This document shows positions 52,331-59,948 of a DNA stretch of 64,000 bases, one piece after another (the stretch's first letter is position 1; each line of letters opens with the position of its first letter). A program made the position numbers and the translations under genes. Source of the stretch: Glycomyces paridis (lineage in GTDB: Bacteria; Actinomycetota; Actinomycetes; Mycobacteriales; Micromonosporaceae); contig NZ_STGX01000019.1 in NCBI RefSeq assembly GCF_004912155.1, positions 23,006 to 87,005 of the forward strand. The letters are read 5' to 3'. The notes under the pieces were generated by a model that saw nothing but the letters and a program-made list of their open reading frames with translations, did not search any database and was not told where the DNA came from.

Positions 52331-53329
52331 ATGCGGCTTCGACTCTCTGACATCGCCCGGCAGGCCGGGGTCAGTGAGGCAACGGTGTCCCGGGTCCTGA
52401 ACGACAAGCCCGGTGTGGGTCAGCAGACCCGACAGTCCGTCCTCACTGCACTCGACGTGCTCGGCTATGAACGCCCCCAGGCTCTCCGCAAGCACGCTAT
52501 CGGCCTGATCGGCCTCGTCGTGCCCGAACTGGAGAACCCGATCTTCCCGCTGTACGCGCAGACGATCTCCAACGTCCTGGCCGGTTCGGGCTACACCCCG
52601 GTGCTGTGCACGCAGACCCCCGGCGGGGTCTCCGAGGACGAGTTCGTGGAGATGCTGCGTGAAAGGGCCGTCGCCGGGATCATCTTCGTTTCAGGGCTCC
52701 ACGCCGACACCGCCGCGAGCACCGAGCGGTACCAGGAGCTCAAGGACAAGCGCCTCCCGGTGGCCTTCGTCACCGGCCATCCCGAGGGCGTCGAGGCCGC
52801 CTCGTTCTCCTGCGACGACACCGTCGCCGCCCGCATCGCCGTCGAGCACCTCGCCGGGCTCGGCCACACCCGCATCGGACTCGTCTCCGGCCCCGACCGG
52901 TACTGGCCGGTGCGCCGCAAGATCTCCGGCTACCGCGCCGCCATGCAGGGCGTCGGCCCCGAGCTCATCGAGCTGACCCTCTTCGGCGAGCAGGGCGGGT
53001 ACGCCGCCGCGAGCCGCCTCATCGACCGCGGCGCGACCGCCGTCGCCTGCGGCTCGGACATGATGGCCCTCGGCGCGATCCGCGCCGCCGAAGAGCGCGG
53101 TTTGAACGTGCCTTCGGACTTCTCCGTCGTCGGCTACGACGACTCCCCCCTCATCGCCCACACCAACCCCCCGCTCACGACCGTGCGGCAGCCGGTGCGC
53201 GACATCGCCACCGCCGCCGCCCGGGCACTGCTCGACGAGATCGCCGGGCAGCCCACGCCGTCGTCGGAATACCTGTTCCGACCCGAACTCGTCGTACGCG
53301 GTTCCACCGGTGCGGCGCCCCGAGACTGA
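52331..53329 (+). CDS. malR: LacI-family maltose regulon repressor MalR-like
   Basis: A 332-residue regulator. The HTH is near the N-terminus (RLSDIARQAGVSEATVSRVLN), with hinge YERPQALRKHAIGLIGLVVP and the periplasmic-binding-like effector domain ending LVVRGSTGAAPRD. It resembles Streptomyces MalR/AglR repressors. It is divergent from malEFG and 14 bp upstream of the alpha-glucosidase gene, so it probably represses both units until maltodextrin is present. Confidence 0.9.
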   Translation: MRLRLSDIARQAGVSEATVSRVLNDKPGVGQQTRQSVLTALDVLGYERPQALRKHAIGLIGLVVPELENPIFPLYAQTISNVLAGSGYTPVLCTQTPGGVSEDEFVEMLRERAVAGIIFVSGLHADTAASTERYQELKDKRLPVAFVTGHPEGVEAASFSCDDTVAARIAVEHLAGLGHTRIGLVSGPDRYWPVRRKISGYRAAMQGVGPELIELTLFGEQGGYAAASRLIDRGATAVACGSDMMALGAIRAAEERGLNVPSDFSVVGYDDSPLIAHTNPPLTTVRQPVRDIATAAARALLDEIAGQPTPSSEYLFRPELVVRGSTGAAPRD

Positions 53330-53343
53330 AAGGGATCTCACCG

Positions 53344-54897
53344 ATGAGTCAACACTGGTGGCGCGACGCGGTCATCTACCAGGTGTACCCGCGCTCCTTC
53401 GCCGACGCGAACGGCGACGGCATGGGCGACCTGGAGGGGATCCGCTCGCGCATCCCGTACCTGGCGAAGCTCGGCGTCGACGCGATCTGGCTCTCGCCGT
53501 TCTTCGCCTCGCCGCAGAACGACGCCGGCTACGACGTCTCCGACTACCGGGCGATCGAGCCGCGCTTCGGCGACCTCGACGACTTCGACCGGATGCTCGC
53601 CGACGCCCACGCCGCCGGGATCCGCCTCATCGCCGACATCGTCCCCAACCACACCTCCTCCGAGCACGTCTGGTTCAAGGCCGCCCTCGCCGCGGCCCCC
53701 GGCTCCCCCGAACGGGCCCGCTACCACTTCCGCGACGTCAACCCCGAGCTCCCGGACTCGCCGCCGAACAACTGGCAGTCCATCTTCGGCGGCCCCGCCT
53801 GGTCCAAGACCGAGGACGGGAAGCAGTGGTACCTGCACCTGTTCGACTCGACCCAGCCCGACCTCAACTGGGAGAACCCCGAGGTCCACGAGGAGTTCAA
53901 GTCGATCCTCAGGTTCTGGCTCGACCGCGGCGTCGACGGCTTCCGCATCGACGTCGCCCACGGCATGGTCAAGGCCCCCGGCCTGCCCGACACCGGCGGC
54001 GACGGCACCATCGAGATGATCGGCACCACCCAGGCGCCGTTCTTCGACCAGGACGGCGTCCACGACATCTACCGCACCTGGCGCCCCATCATCGAGGAGT
54101 ACGAGGGCGACCGCATCTTCGTCGCCGAGGCCTGGACCGACTCGGCCGAACGCCGCTCCCTCTACTTGCGCCCCGACGAGCTCCACCAGGCCTTCAACTT
54201 CGACCTGGTGCTGGCCCCGTTCCAGGCCGCGGACTTCCGCAAGGCCATCGACGACGAGATCGCCAACAACGCCGGCGTCGGCGCGCCCTGCACCTGGGTG
54301 CTCTCCAACCACGACGTCCAGCGCCACGTCACCCGCTACGGCGGCGGCGAGACCGGCCTGAGGCGCGCGAAGGCCGCCACGCAGCTGCTCCTGTCACTGC
54401 CGGGCGTCGTGTACGTCTACCAGGGCGAGGAACTGGGCCTCAACGAAGTCCTCGACCTCCCCGCCGAGGTCCGCGAGGACCCCACGTTCTTCCGCACCAA
54501 CGGCGAGCAGATCGGCCGCGATGGCTGCCGCGTCCCCCTGCCGTGGACCCGCGAGGGCTCCTCGCTCGGCTTCGGCACGAACGGCGCCTGGCTCCCGCAG
54601 CCCGCCGACTGGTCCGAGCTGTCCGTCGAGGCCGAAGACGGCGTCGAGGGCTCCACCCTGGAGTTCTACCGCAAGGCGATCGCACTGCGCCGCGCCAACA
54701 AGGCCACGGGCCTGACCTGGCTCCAGGACCCAGGCGACAACGCCTTCGCCTTCGACAACGGCGCGGTCGTCGTCGTGACCAACTTCGGCGACGAATCCGT
54801 CCCGGTTGAGCGCTACGGCACCGAAATCCTCCTCGCCAGCGCCCCCCTCGACAACGGCACCCTCCCCGGAGGCGCCACCGTCTGGTTCGCCAAGTAA
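53344..54897 (+). CDS. aglA: GH13 alpha-glucosidase (oligo-1,6-glucosidase type)
   Basis: A 517-residue intracellular GH13 enzyme hydrolysing maltose and maltodextrins. The N-terminus is typical (WWRDAVIYQVYPRSFADANG). Catalytic residues: nucleophile D203 (GFRIDVAHG), acid/base E262 (FVAEAWTD), transition-state D324 (LSNHDVQRH). DIVPNHTSSEHVWF is conserved region I. There is no signal peptide, so it acts on sugar imported by malEFG. AGGGA precedes the ATG, and it is probably co-transcribed with malR. GH13 members also include trehalulose or sucrose hydrolases, so the exact linkage is not certain. Confidence 0.93.
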   Translation: MSQHWWRDAVIYQVYPRSFADANGDGMGDLEGIRSRIPYLAKLGVDAIWLSPFFASPQNDAGYDVSDYRAIEPRFGDLDDFDRMLADAHAAGIRLIADIVPNHTSSEHVWFKAALAAAPGSPERARYHFRDVNPELPDSPPNNWQSIFGGPAWSKTEDGKQWYLHLFDSTQPDLNWENPEVHEEFKSILRFWLDRGVDGFRIDVAHGMVKAPGLPDTGGDGTIEMIGTTQAPFFDQDGVHDIYRTWRPIIEEYEGDRIFVAEAWTDSAERRSLYLRPDELHQAFNFDLVLAPFQAADFRKAIDDEIANNAGVGAPCTWVLSNHDVQRHVTRYGGGETGLRRAKAATQLLLSLPGVVYVYQGEELGLNEVLDLPAEVREDPTFFRTNGEQIGRDGCRVPLPWTREGSSLGFGTNGAWLPQPADWSELSVEAEDGVEGSTLEFYRKAIALRRANKATGLTWLQDPGDNAFAFDNGAVVVVTNFGDESVPVERYGTEILLASAPLDNGTLPGGATVWFAK

Positions 54898-54900
54898 CAC

Positions 54901-54955
54901 GAGCAACGAACAAGGGGCGGCGGGCTTCTGGCCCGCCGCCCCTTGTTCGTTGCTC
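54901..54955. terminator. Exceptionally long bidirectional terminator
   Basis: A perfect 25-bp stem (54901-54925 with 54931-54955) with a 5-nt loop TTCTG. The right arm overlaps the stop codon of the convergent gene at 54954-54956. Confidence 0.8.
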
Positions 54956-55355
54956 ACTGCTTGGGCGGCCATCGGTGCGCCACGGCCGCCTCGAACTCCA
55001 ACCAGTCGGATTCGCGAAGCAGCAGCACGTTCAAAGGGATTTCCTCCCGAGCGCCCTGGTAGTCCACCACGAACAATCGCCCGTCCACGATCTCAAGGCG
55101 GTCGGCAGGATGGAGCATCCTTTTGACCGAGCGGTTCTGGGTGCGGCTGACCACCAGATCCGGCCTCACCTTCAACGTCGCCATATTGCGGAACACGATC
55201 GCCAAGACGGCAACGAGGAGCCCCCACAGCGCGAAGAACAACAGGGAGCCGTCGCCTGTGGCCGAGTACTTCGCGAACACGAAGCCACTGGACACCAGTG
55301 CGCCCACGCTCATCAGCAGCGGAAACCACTGAGGAACCCTCACGTTGTGCGTCAT
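54954..55355 (-). CDS. Small membrane protein with PH-like C-terminal part, unknown function
   Basis: A 133-residue protein with two adjacent helices (residues 8-28 PQWFPLLMSVGALVSSGFVF and 37-56 SLLFFALWGLLVAVLAIVF). A soluble part of about 70 residues follows (RPDLVVSRTQNRSVKRMLHPADRLEIVDGRLFVVD), patterned like bacterial PH (bPH) domains. Lower GC and more varied codons than the housekeeping genes nearby suggest an accessory gene. The stop codon is buried in the long terminator stem. No function is assigned. Confidence 0.7.
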   Translation of the reverse strand: MTHNVRVPQWFPLLMSVGALVSSGFVFAKYSATGDGSLLFFALWGLLVAVLAIVFRNMATLKVRPDLVVSRTQNRSVKRMLHPADRLEIVDGRLFVVDYQGAREEIPLNVLLLRESDWLEFEAAVAHRWPPKQ

Positions 55356-55421
55356 GGACTATGAGTACCAGCCCTGGCGTTCTCGGTAGCCACCGCGCAG
55401 GGAGGATCCGTACCCCCTCGG

Positions 55422-55982
55422 CTACCAGTTGCCATCGAGCTTTGCGTTGACCTTGACCGGCTCGTCGAGGACCACTCGGCCGTACTGCTCGCTCACAAGC
55501 TTGTACTCGCCGTCTTCGAGCCGGTAGAGGTGCAGGACCGGCAGGCCCTCGACCGCCTCTGAGCTCCGCAGGTAATAGGGGATGTTTCCCCTGGCGTAGA
55601 TGCCGGGTTTGAGGAGACGGTCCCGCTCCTCTGACTCCGGCGATTCGATTTCCACGACGAGACGCACATGCGCAGGGCGGAACCACCTGGTGTCACGTCC
55701 GTACTCGGGCCGCACTTCGACGATGAGGAGATCCGCTTCGGGGCGGTTCTTGCGATCGATGCGGATGGTCATGCGCTGTTCGACTCGAAGGTCGTCGGAG
55801 GCGGCATGATCCAGGATGACCATCAGCCGGAATATGACCTCCTGATGCCATGAGCACTGCGGGCTCATGGCTTCAAGCGCGCCGTCGATGAGTTCGACAT
55901 GGTCTGGAAGGTCATGTTCGTCCAGGTCGTCGGACTCCCAACCCGAATCGCGTGGCGGTCTTGGCAACAAGAAGCCGGTCAT
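55422..55982 (-). CDS. Uma2-family (DUF820) restriction endonuclease-fold protein
   Basis: A 186-residue Uma2 protein, a PD-(D/E)XK-fold family abundant in cyanobacteria and actinobacteria and often multi-copy. Conserved blocks are DHVELIDGALEAMSP, NRPEADLLIVEVRPE, VRLVVEIESPESEERDRLLKPGIYARGNIPYYL. The E-x-E and downstream Lys would form the nuclease site. GAGGAG precedes the ATG. Biological role is unknown (nuclease or regulator); neighbours are accessory genes and a DUF397/XRE pair. Confidence 0.88.
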   Translation of the reverse strand: MTGFLLPRPPRDSGWESDDLDEHDLPDHVELIDGALEAMSPQCSWHQEVIFRLMVILDHAASDDLRVEQRMTIRIDRKNRPEADLLIVEVRPEYGRDTRWFRPAHVRLVVEIESPESEERDRLLKPGIYARGNIPYYLRSSEAVEGLPVLHLYRLEDGEYKLVSEQYGRVVLDEPVKVNAKLDGNW

Positions 55983-56094
55983 CGAGTCTCCTCGGTTGTA
56001 TACGGGGACAAGGACTTTGCACACCAGCCAACGAGCCGCGTCGGAAGTCGAAACGGCCTCCCTGGAAAGCGTGACCGACCTCCCGGCAGCGCAG

Positions 56095-56125
56095 AGGGGC
56101 CCGGCCGCGCAGCGGCCGGGCCCCT
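56095..56125. terminator. Terminator between DUF397 gene and Uma2 gene
   Basis: A perfect 14-bp stem (56095-56108 with 56112-56125), loop GCA, about 20 nt after the DUF397 stop on the minus strand; it separates the two minus-strand units. Confidence 0.72.
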
Positions 56126-56143
56126 TCGTTGTGCTTGGGATCG

Positions 56144-56443
56144 TCAGTGGTCCTTGATGCCGGACAGGAAGGCGGTCCATTCCTCGGCGGTCACCAGGAG
56201 GTGCGGGAAGTTGCCTTCGGTCGGGAGCTTCGAGTCGCGGACCGCCACGGTCGAGACCAGCCCGGCGACCTCGACGCAGTTGCCGTTGCCGGTGTCGGAG
56301 CTGCGGGTGGACTTCCGCCAGGGGGCGTCGTGCAGGCAGGCGACCTCGACGCACTGGCCGTTGCCGGTGCCGGAGCTGCGGCTGGACTTCCGCCAGGTCG
56401 CTGCGTTCAGTCGGGCCGTCTGAAGCGCGGTCTCGCGGTTCAT
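56144..56443 (-). CDS. DUF397 protein with internally duplicated motif
   Basis: A 99-residue protein of the actinobacterial DUF397 family, usually encoded beside an XRE-DUF5753 regulator (WhiJ/BldB-associated systems of Streptomyces), as here. The family core WRKSSRSSGTGNGQCVEVA (residues 17-35) is repeated as WRKSTRSSDTGNGNCVEVA (42-60), so two core units are fused, followed by VAVRDSKLPTEGNFPHLLVT and WTAFLSGIKD. It lies 4 bp downstream of the XRE gene on the same transcript. The pair behaves like a regulator with small antagonist in known cases; inferred here. Confidence 0.88.
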   Translation of the reverse strand: MNRETALQTARLNAATWRKSSRSSGTGNGQCVEVACLHDAPWRKSTRSSDTGNGNCVEVAGLVSTVAVRDSKLPTEGNFPHLLVTAEEWTAFLSGIKDH

Positions 56444-56447
56444 GTCG

Positions 56448-57311
56448 TCACTCGTCCTTCAACCTGCTCTTGATGCGTGCGATGGATTCCTGAGGGCTGA
56501 GCGCATCCTCGTTCCAGAGCCCATCATAGGTTTCGGCGAAGGCCTCGATGTCAGGGGATTCGAGGTAGATCGCGCCCGCGGGGGTCTCGATGCAGGCCAC
56601 ATCCGGGAGCGGTTCCTCCAGTTCGAAGTACACGAATCCGGTTGCGATTCCTGCGGCGATGTGGCGGCTGGTGCTGCTGGGCAGGAGGCGAATTTCCACT
56701 CGGTTGTATTCGGCTATCTCGATGAGCTTGCGGAACTGGCCCTCCATGACCTCGGCGTCGCCGACCACCATGTCGAGGGCCGCTTCATGGATAAGGAACT
56801 CAAAGGACTTCTCATGGTCCTCCTTGAATACGTCGCCGCGCATGATGCGCGCCTCAATCTGACGCTTCACCTGGACCGCGTCATCCCGCTGTGGCCCGTT
56901 GGTGATCAGCTCGCTTGCGTACTCCGGAGTTTGGAGCAGTCCGTCGAGGAAGGTGAGGCCGAAGATCCGGACCTTGATCGCCGTGTCCTCCAACCAGATG
57001 TAGTCGGCGAAGGAGTTTCCCAGGAAGGGCTGATACCCGTCCCACCAGCCGCGCTGGCGCACTTCCTGCGCGAGCTTGATGAATCCGGCGCGCTCGGTCT
57101 TGTCGACCACGTCGTACTGGTCGAGCATCTCCAGCAGGTCCGGGTGTGGGATGCGGTAGGTGCCGGTCTCGTAGTGGCTGAGCGTGCCCTCGGACTTCCC
57201 GAGGATTTCGGCGATCTCCGCCAGCTTCAGCTTCTGCGCGAGGCGGCGCTTTTTCAGCTCGCGACCGAGCCACTGCGCCCGCAGGGTGGGTTGCCCTTTT
57301 GTAGCTGCCAT
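56448..57311 (-). CDS. XRE-family HTH regulator with DUF5753 domain
   Basis: A 287-residue regulator; ATG at 57311 after GGAGG. The N-terminal XRE HTH is AQWLGRELKKRRLAQKLKLA and EIAEILGKSEGTLSHYETG. The C-terminal DUF5753 (about 105-280) includes FLDGLLQTPEYASELI, RQIEARIMRG and ATGFVYFELEEPLPDVACIE. These proteins control development or specialised metabolism in Streptomyces and act with small DUF397 partners; one is encoded 4 bp downstream. A divergent gene pair starts at 57647, and inverted repeats lie in between. Confidence 0.92.
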   Translation of the reverse strand: MAATKGQPTLRAQWLGRELKKRRLAQKLKLAEIAEILGKSEGTLSHYETGTYRIPHPDLLEMLDQYDVVDKTERAGFIKLAQEVRQRGWWDGYQPFLGNSFADYIWLEDTAIKVRIFGLTFLDGLLQTPEYASELITNGPQRDDAVQVKRQIEARIMRGDVFKEDHEKSFEFLIHEAALDMVVGDAEVMEGQFRKLIEIAEYNRVEIRLLPSSTSRHIAAGIATGFVYFELEEPLPDVACIETPAGAIYLESPDIEAFAETYDGLWNEDALSPQESIARIKSRLKDE

Positions 57312-57646
57312 GTTGTGTCCTCCAGTGCCGGGGGATGTCATCTGGCCTAGTTTGAAAGCTAGCTCAAGTACCAGAGAAGTTTAACATGCGCATTGCGCGC
57401 TAAAATTTACTGCGCACCCAACTTGTACTTGATGGAAACCTATGGCATCCTGGATTCGTGGTCGAGGTCATAGATCGAGGTCACTCCCATGGCCCGGCCG
57501 TCTCTGTCGTGCGAGCGCGGCCTGGAGCCTGGCCCTCCGGTGGGGAAGGGCGGGCGACAACTGAAGAAGGTAAAGGCGGCCCGCCGCAACGGGTCCAATC
57601 GATGATGGCGGGCCGCCCCCTAGATCCAGGAGAAACGAGGTTTCCC
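57312..57646. other. Divergent regulatory region of the XRE gene and the 57647 gene
   Basis: A 335-bp region, AT-richer on the left (57355-57440). It contains the inverted pair TCAAGTAC (57364-57371) and GTACTTGA (57425-57432), an AGCTAGCT palindrome (57355-57364) and a GCGCATTGCGCGC cluster. These are candidate autoregulatory sites for the XRE protein. The right half holds a strong leader hairpin (separate entry). Confidence 0.5.
57575..57617 (+). promoter_or_regulatory. Leader hairpin upstream of the 57647 gene
   Basis: A perfect 11-bp stem GGCGGCCCGCC (57575-57585) with GGCGGGCCGCC (57607-57617), 21-nt loop, 29 nt before the start codon. It may be a terminator of a short upstream transcript or an attenuator. 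Confidence 0.5.
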
Positions 57647-57892
57647 ATGGTGTCGTCAAGCGTATCCCCGGAGTCCGACGATCCGGGCTCGCCCGCCGCG
57701 CAGCGTCATCGCGAGCGACTGGTCCGGGAGTTCGAGCCGATCCCGGGCGTCCACGAGCCCTACTCGGAGGAGTCCCGCCATTGTCGGGTCTGCTCGGCCC
57801 ACTTCGGTATCGCGGTCCTGTTCCCGTGCTTGAGCTACCAGGCCCAGCGGCGCGATCACCGCCACGGCGAGGATGCGGGGGCCGAGTCGTGA
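57647..57892 (+). CDS. Small CxxC protein of unknown function
   Basis: An 81-residue protein; the ATG at 57647 follows GGAGAAACGAGG. The acidic start (SVSPESDDPGSPAAQRHRERL) leads to PIPGVHEPYSEESRHCRVCSAHFGIAVLFPCLSYQ, where H-x-CxxC-x2-H could bind zinc. The stop overlaps the next gene (GTGA). Together they form a two-gene unit divergent from the XRE regulator. Family not recognised. Confidence 0.7.
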   Translation: MVSSSVSPESDDPGSPAAQRHRERLVREFEPIPGVHEPYSEESRHCRVCSAHFGIAVLFPCLSYQAQRRDHRHGEDAGAES

Positions 57893-58497
57893 ACCGCCGT
57901 CCCGATCCCGCCGAGGCTGCGCCGATCGCGTTGCGGGACATCACTATCCGCGGTCACGCGCTGCGAGTCAGCGCGTCGCCGGTGAACTTCACCGTCACCG
58001 TGTTCGAGCTTCCCGACCGGATCACGCCGGTCTACCTCGGGCATCTCACGGGCATCGAGACGGGAAGCGTCCGGCTCCAACTGGTCGAAGACGCCGACTG
58101 GGCCGACGCCGATTCGGTCCGTCGGGCCGTCATCGCCGCCGCGCTCGGATTCTGGCGGCAGGTCCGGAACCTTCACTTGCGGTCCCTGGGCACCCTCGGC
58201 CTTCCGATCCTGTCCGCACCCGTGATCGACGGGCGGGTGCTGCGCCTGTGCGAGCTGCCGGGCCGAAGCTGCATCAGGGCCACTTTCGCGAGCGTCGAGC
58301 CGCACTATGTCGGCATCGTCGCCGACCTGCACACCGGGGTGCCGCGTTTCGTCGGTGCCGCCGAACACCTCGACTGGGCGAAGACCGGAGGGCGCATCCG
58401 CCGCATCGTGGATGAGGCGGTGCTCGCCTACCAGCACCGGGACCGTTCCGAATCGCGACTGAGAGAAGTGCCGGGGGCCTCGGGCAGCGTCGCCTGA
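57889..58497 (+). CDS. Hypothetical protein coupled to the small CxxC protein
   Basis: A 202-residue soluble protein with a GTG start overlapping the previous stop. Alternating strand-like stretches (ALRVSASPVNFTVTVFELPDR, VDGRVLR-type LRLCELPGRSCIR) and a helix near DADSVRRAVIAAALGFWRQVR are visible. There is no signal peptide or membrane helix. No family is recognised. Its location beside an XRE-DUF5753 regulator suggests it is a target of that regulator. Confidence 0.7.
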   Translation: MNRRPDPAEAAPIALRDITIRGHALRVSASPVNFTVTVFELPDRITPVYLGHLTGIETGSVRLQLVEDADWADADSVRRAVIAAALGFWRQVRNLHLRSLGTLGLPILSAPVIDGRVLRLCELPGRSCIRATFASVEPHYVGIVADLHTGVPRFVGAAEHLDWAKTGGRIRRIVDEAVLAYQHRDRSESRLREVPGASGSVA

Positions 58498-58566
58498 CTA
58501 GGCGACCTGACATGCGTGACAAACGCCTGCGTCGACCTGCGGAGGCTGGTCATACGACGGTGTTCG

Positions 58567-59045
58567 GGCGTTCAGCGATGGAGTGGAGGAGGCCCGGCCC
58601 GAGGTGGATTGTAGGGCTGGGCCGCGTCTTCCCCTGGCGTTCAGGCTTGCAACGACGGGGCTGTGGCGGCCAAGCGGGTCGCGTAGCTCTCCGAGCGGCT
58701 TGACTCGGCGTTCAGGCTTGCAACGACGGGGTAGTGGCGGACCACGCTCCGGTTGTGCCGCCGTGAACCAGCCTGGTCGTCGGGCGGGCTACACCCCGCA
58801 GCGACGGAGTGGCGGCCCGAGGCAGCGAAGGTCGTCCGCGGCCTCACCAGGTCGGGCGGGCTGCACCCCGAAGCCACGGAGTGGCGGGGCGAGTAGCGAG
58901 GTTGCCTGTCCGGGAACGAGTTTGGCCGTTGCATGGGCTACATCCGGCAGCGATGGAGCGGTGGCGGGTGAGGTTCCGGGCGCGTTGCCGGGAACGGCGT
59001 CGGTCGTCCGGCCGGCTGCAACCCACGGCGACCGAGCGCTACAGC
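58567..59045. repeat. Degenerate tandem repeat, about seven units of 71-80 bp, unknown type
   Basis: A core close to GGCTGCAACCCCGCAGCGACGGAGTGGCGG recurs with spacing 80, 71, 75, 72, 80 and about 76 bp (GTGG[CA]GG ends at 58589, 58669, 58740, 58815, 58887, 58967, last unit decayed near 59040). Units 2 and 3 (58636-58669 and 58707-58740) share a 34-bp block with two mismatches. Spacers differ and unit length is not a multiple of three, so this is not a coding repeat. Units are too diverged for a CRISPR. Confidence 0.8.
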
Positions 59046-59895
59046 AATCGGGAGCCCGGCCCGTCCAGTGGACCCCGAGCGGGTTCGCTCTGGAGTGCAA
59101 CTGTGCAGCACGACCGAGGTCACGGTCAAGCTCGTCGTGGTCTTCGTACCTCCTTCCCCTTCTACCTTCTTGTCTCGCTTCCTCTCTATCCTCCGGTGTT
59201 GCTCACCGGTGCGGTGTGGTGCTCCGGTGCGGTGCACCGGTATTGCCGTGGCGGCTACTGCCGCCGGTCAAACAGCTGGGCACGGTACTGCTGGTGCCCA
59301 GGGTGTTCGGGCCCGGCATGGCCGGGCTCGGTGGCCTGCCGTCGTCGCAACCCTTTCTTGGGGTGGCTCCGACGAGCAGTGGTATCGGGGACCGGATAGG
59401 AGCGCCCTACGCTTTCGCGATCGTCTCGGTTTCGATGGAGTGGAGGAGTATCTGGCCAGAGGCTTATGTCGTAGTCTGCTTACCACCAGACTCTGCTCCA
59501 CTACACGGATTCCGCATCCCTGTACGTAGTTCAATCATCCCTCCGCCCGGGCCGGGCCGCATCACCCACACGATTCGAACATCCTCATGTTCCGTCCCAG
59601 AGTGTTTGTGCCCCAATGGGAATGGGCCCTGCCGCCCGCCGAGAGCCCCCGTCTCTCGTGTCGGTGCCGCTCTTGCCCCGACCCGACTCGGCCCGCAACT
59701 CGAATGCTCCGCCAGCCCCGCACCCGCTGCGTCGCTGCCGCCTTTCAACAGCCCGGCCGTCCGCCGACCCTGTTCTCGCTAGCGCCCCGCCGCCACGACC
59801 GGTCCCGGGCGCGACCGCAGCCTTCGGCGCACTCGCCATCCACTGTTCGCACCGAGGACCTGCTCAGCTACGGCCGCGTCGGAGGGGACAAGAAA
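59046..59895. other. Gene-poor region of atypical composition
   Basis: About 850 bp with no credible gene on either strand. Composition shifts: a pyrimidine-rich run (59140-59200), then direct and inverted repeats of CCGGTGCGGTG and CACCGG (about 59205-59252), then a lower-GC part (59380-59590). A 16-bp copy of the repeat core CGATGGAGTGGAGGAG (59433-59448) is identical to 58576-58591. Possibly remnants of decayed accessory DNA. Part of the only gene desert over 1 kb in the window (58498-59948). Confidence 0.5.
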
Positions 59896-59924
59896 GAGCC
59901 CGGATCGCTGCGCGACCCGAGCTC
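59896..59924 (-). terminator. Terminator after fbaA
   Basis: A 13-bp stem with two G-U pairs (59896-59908 with 59912-59924), loop of 3, followed on the minus strand by a T-rich TTTCTTG. It is 25 nt past the fbaA stop. Confidence 0.72.
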
Positions 59925-59948
59925 TCCTCTTTCGCCTTGCGGCGCTTG

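Noticed and set aside
55422..56354. Longer reading frame for the Uma2 protein starting at 56354
   Set aside because: The extension runs through the terminator and the DUF397 gene; the ATG at 55982 has a strong GAGGAG site.
58641..58934. Minus-strand frame with repeated RHSVAAGCSPPD motif across the repeat array
   Set aside because: The peptide repeat just reflects the DNA repeat; units shift frame (71, 75, 80 bp) and the frame ends within the array.
58567..59045. CRISPR array
   Set aside because: Repeat cores vary strongly between units, unit spacing is irregular (71-80 bp) and no cas gene is nearby.
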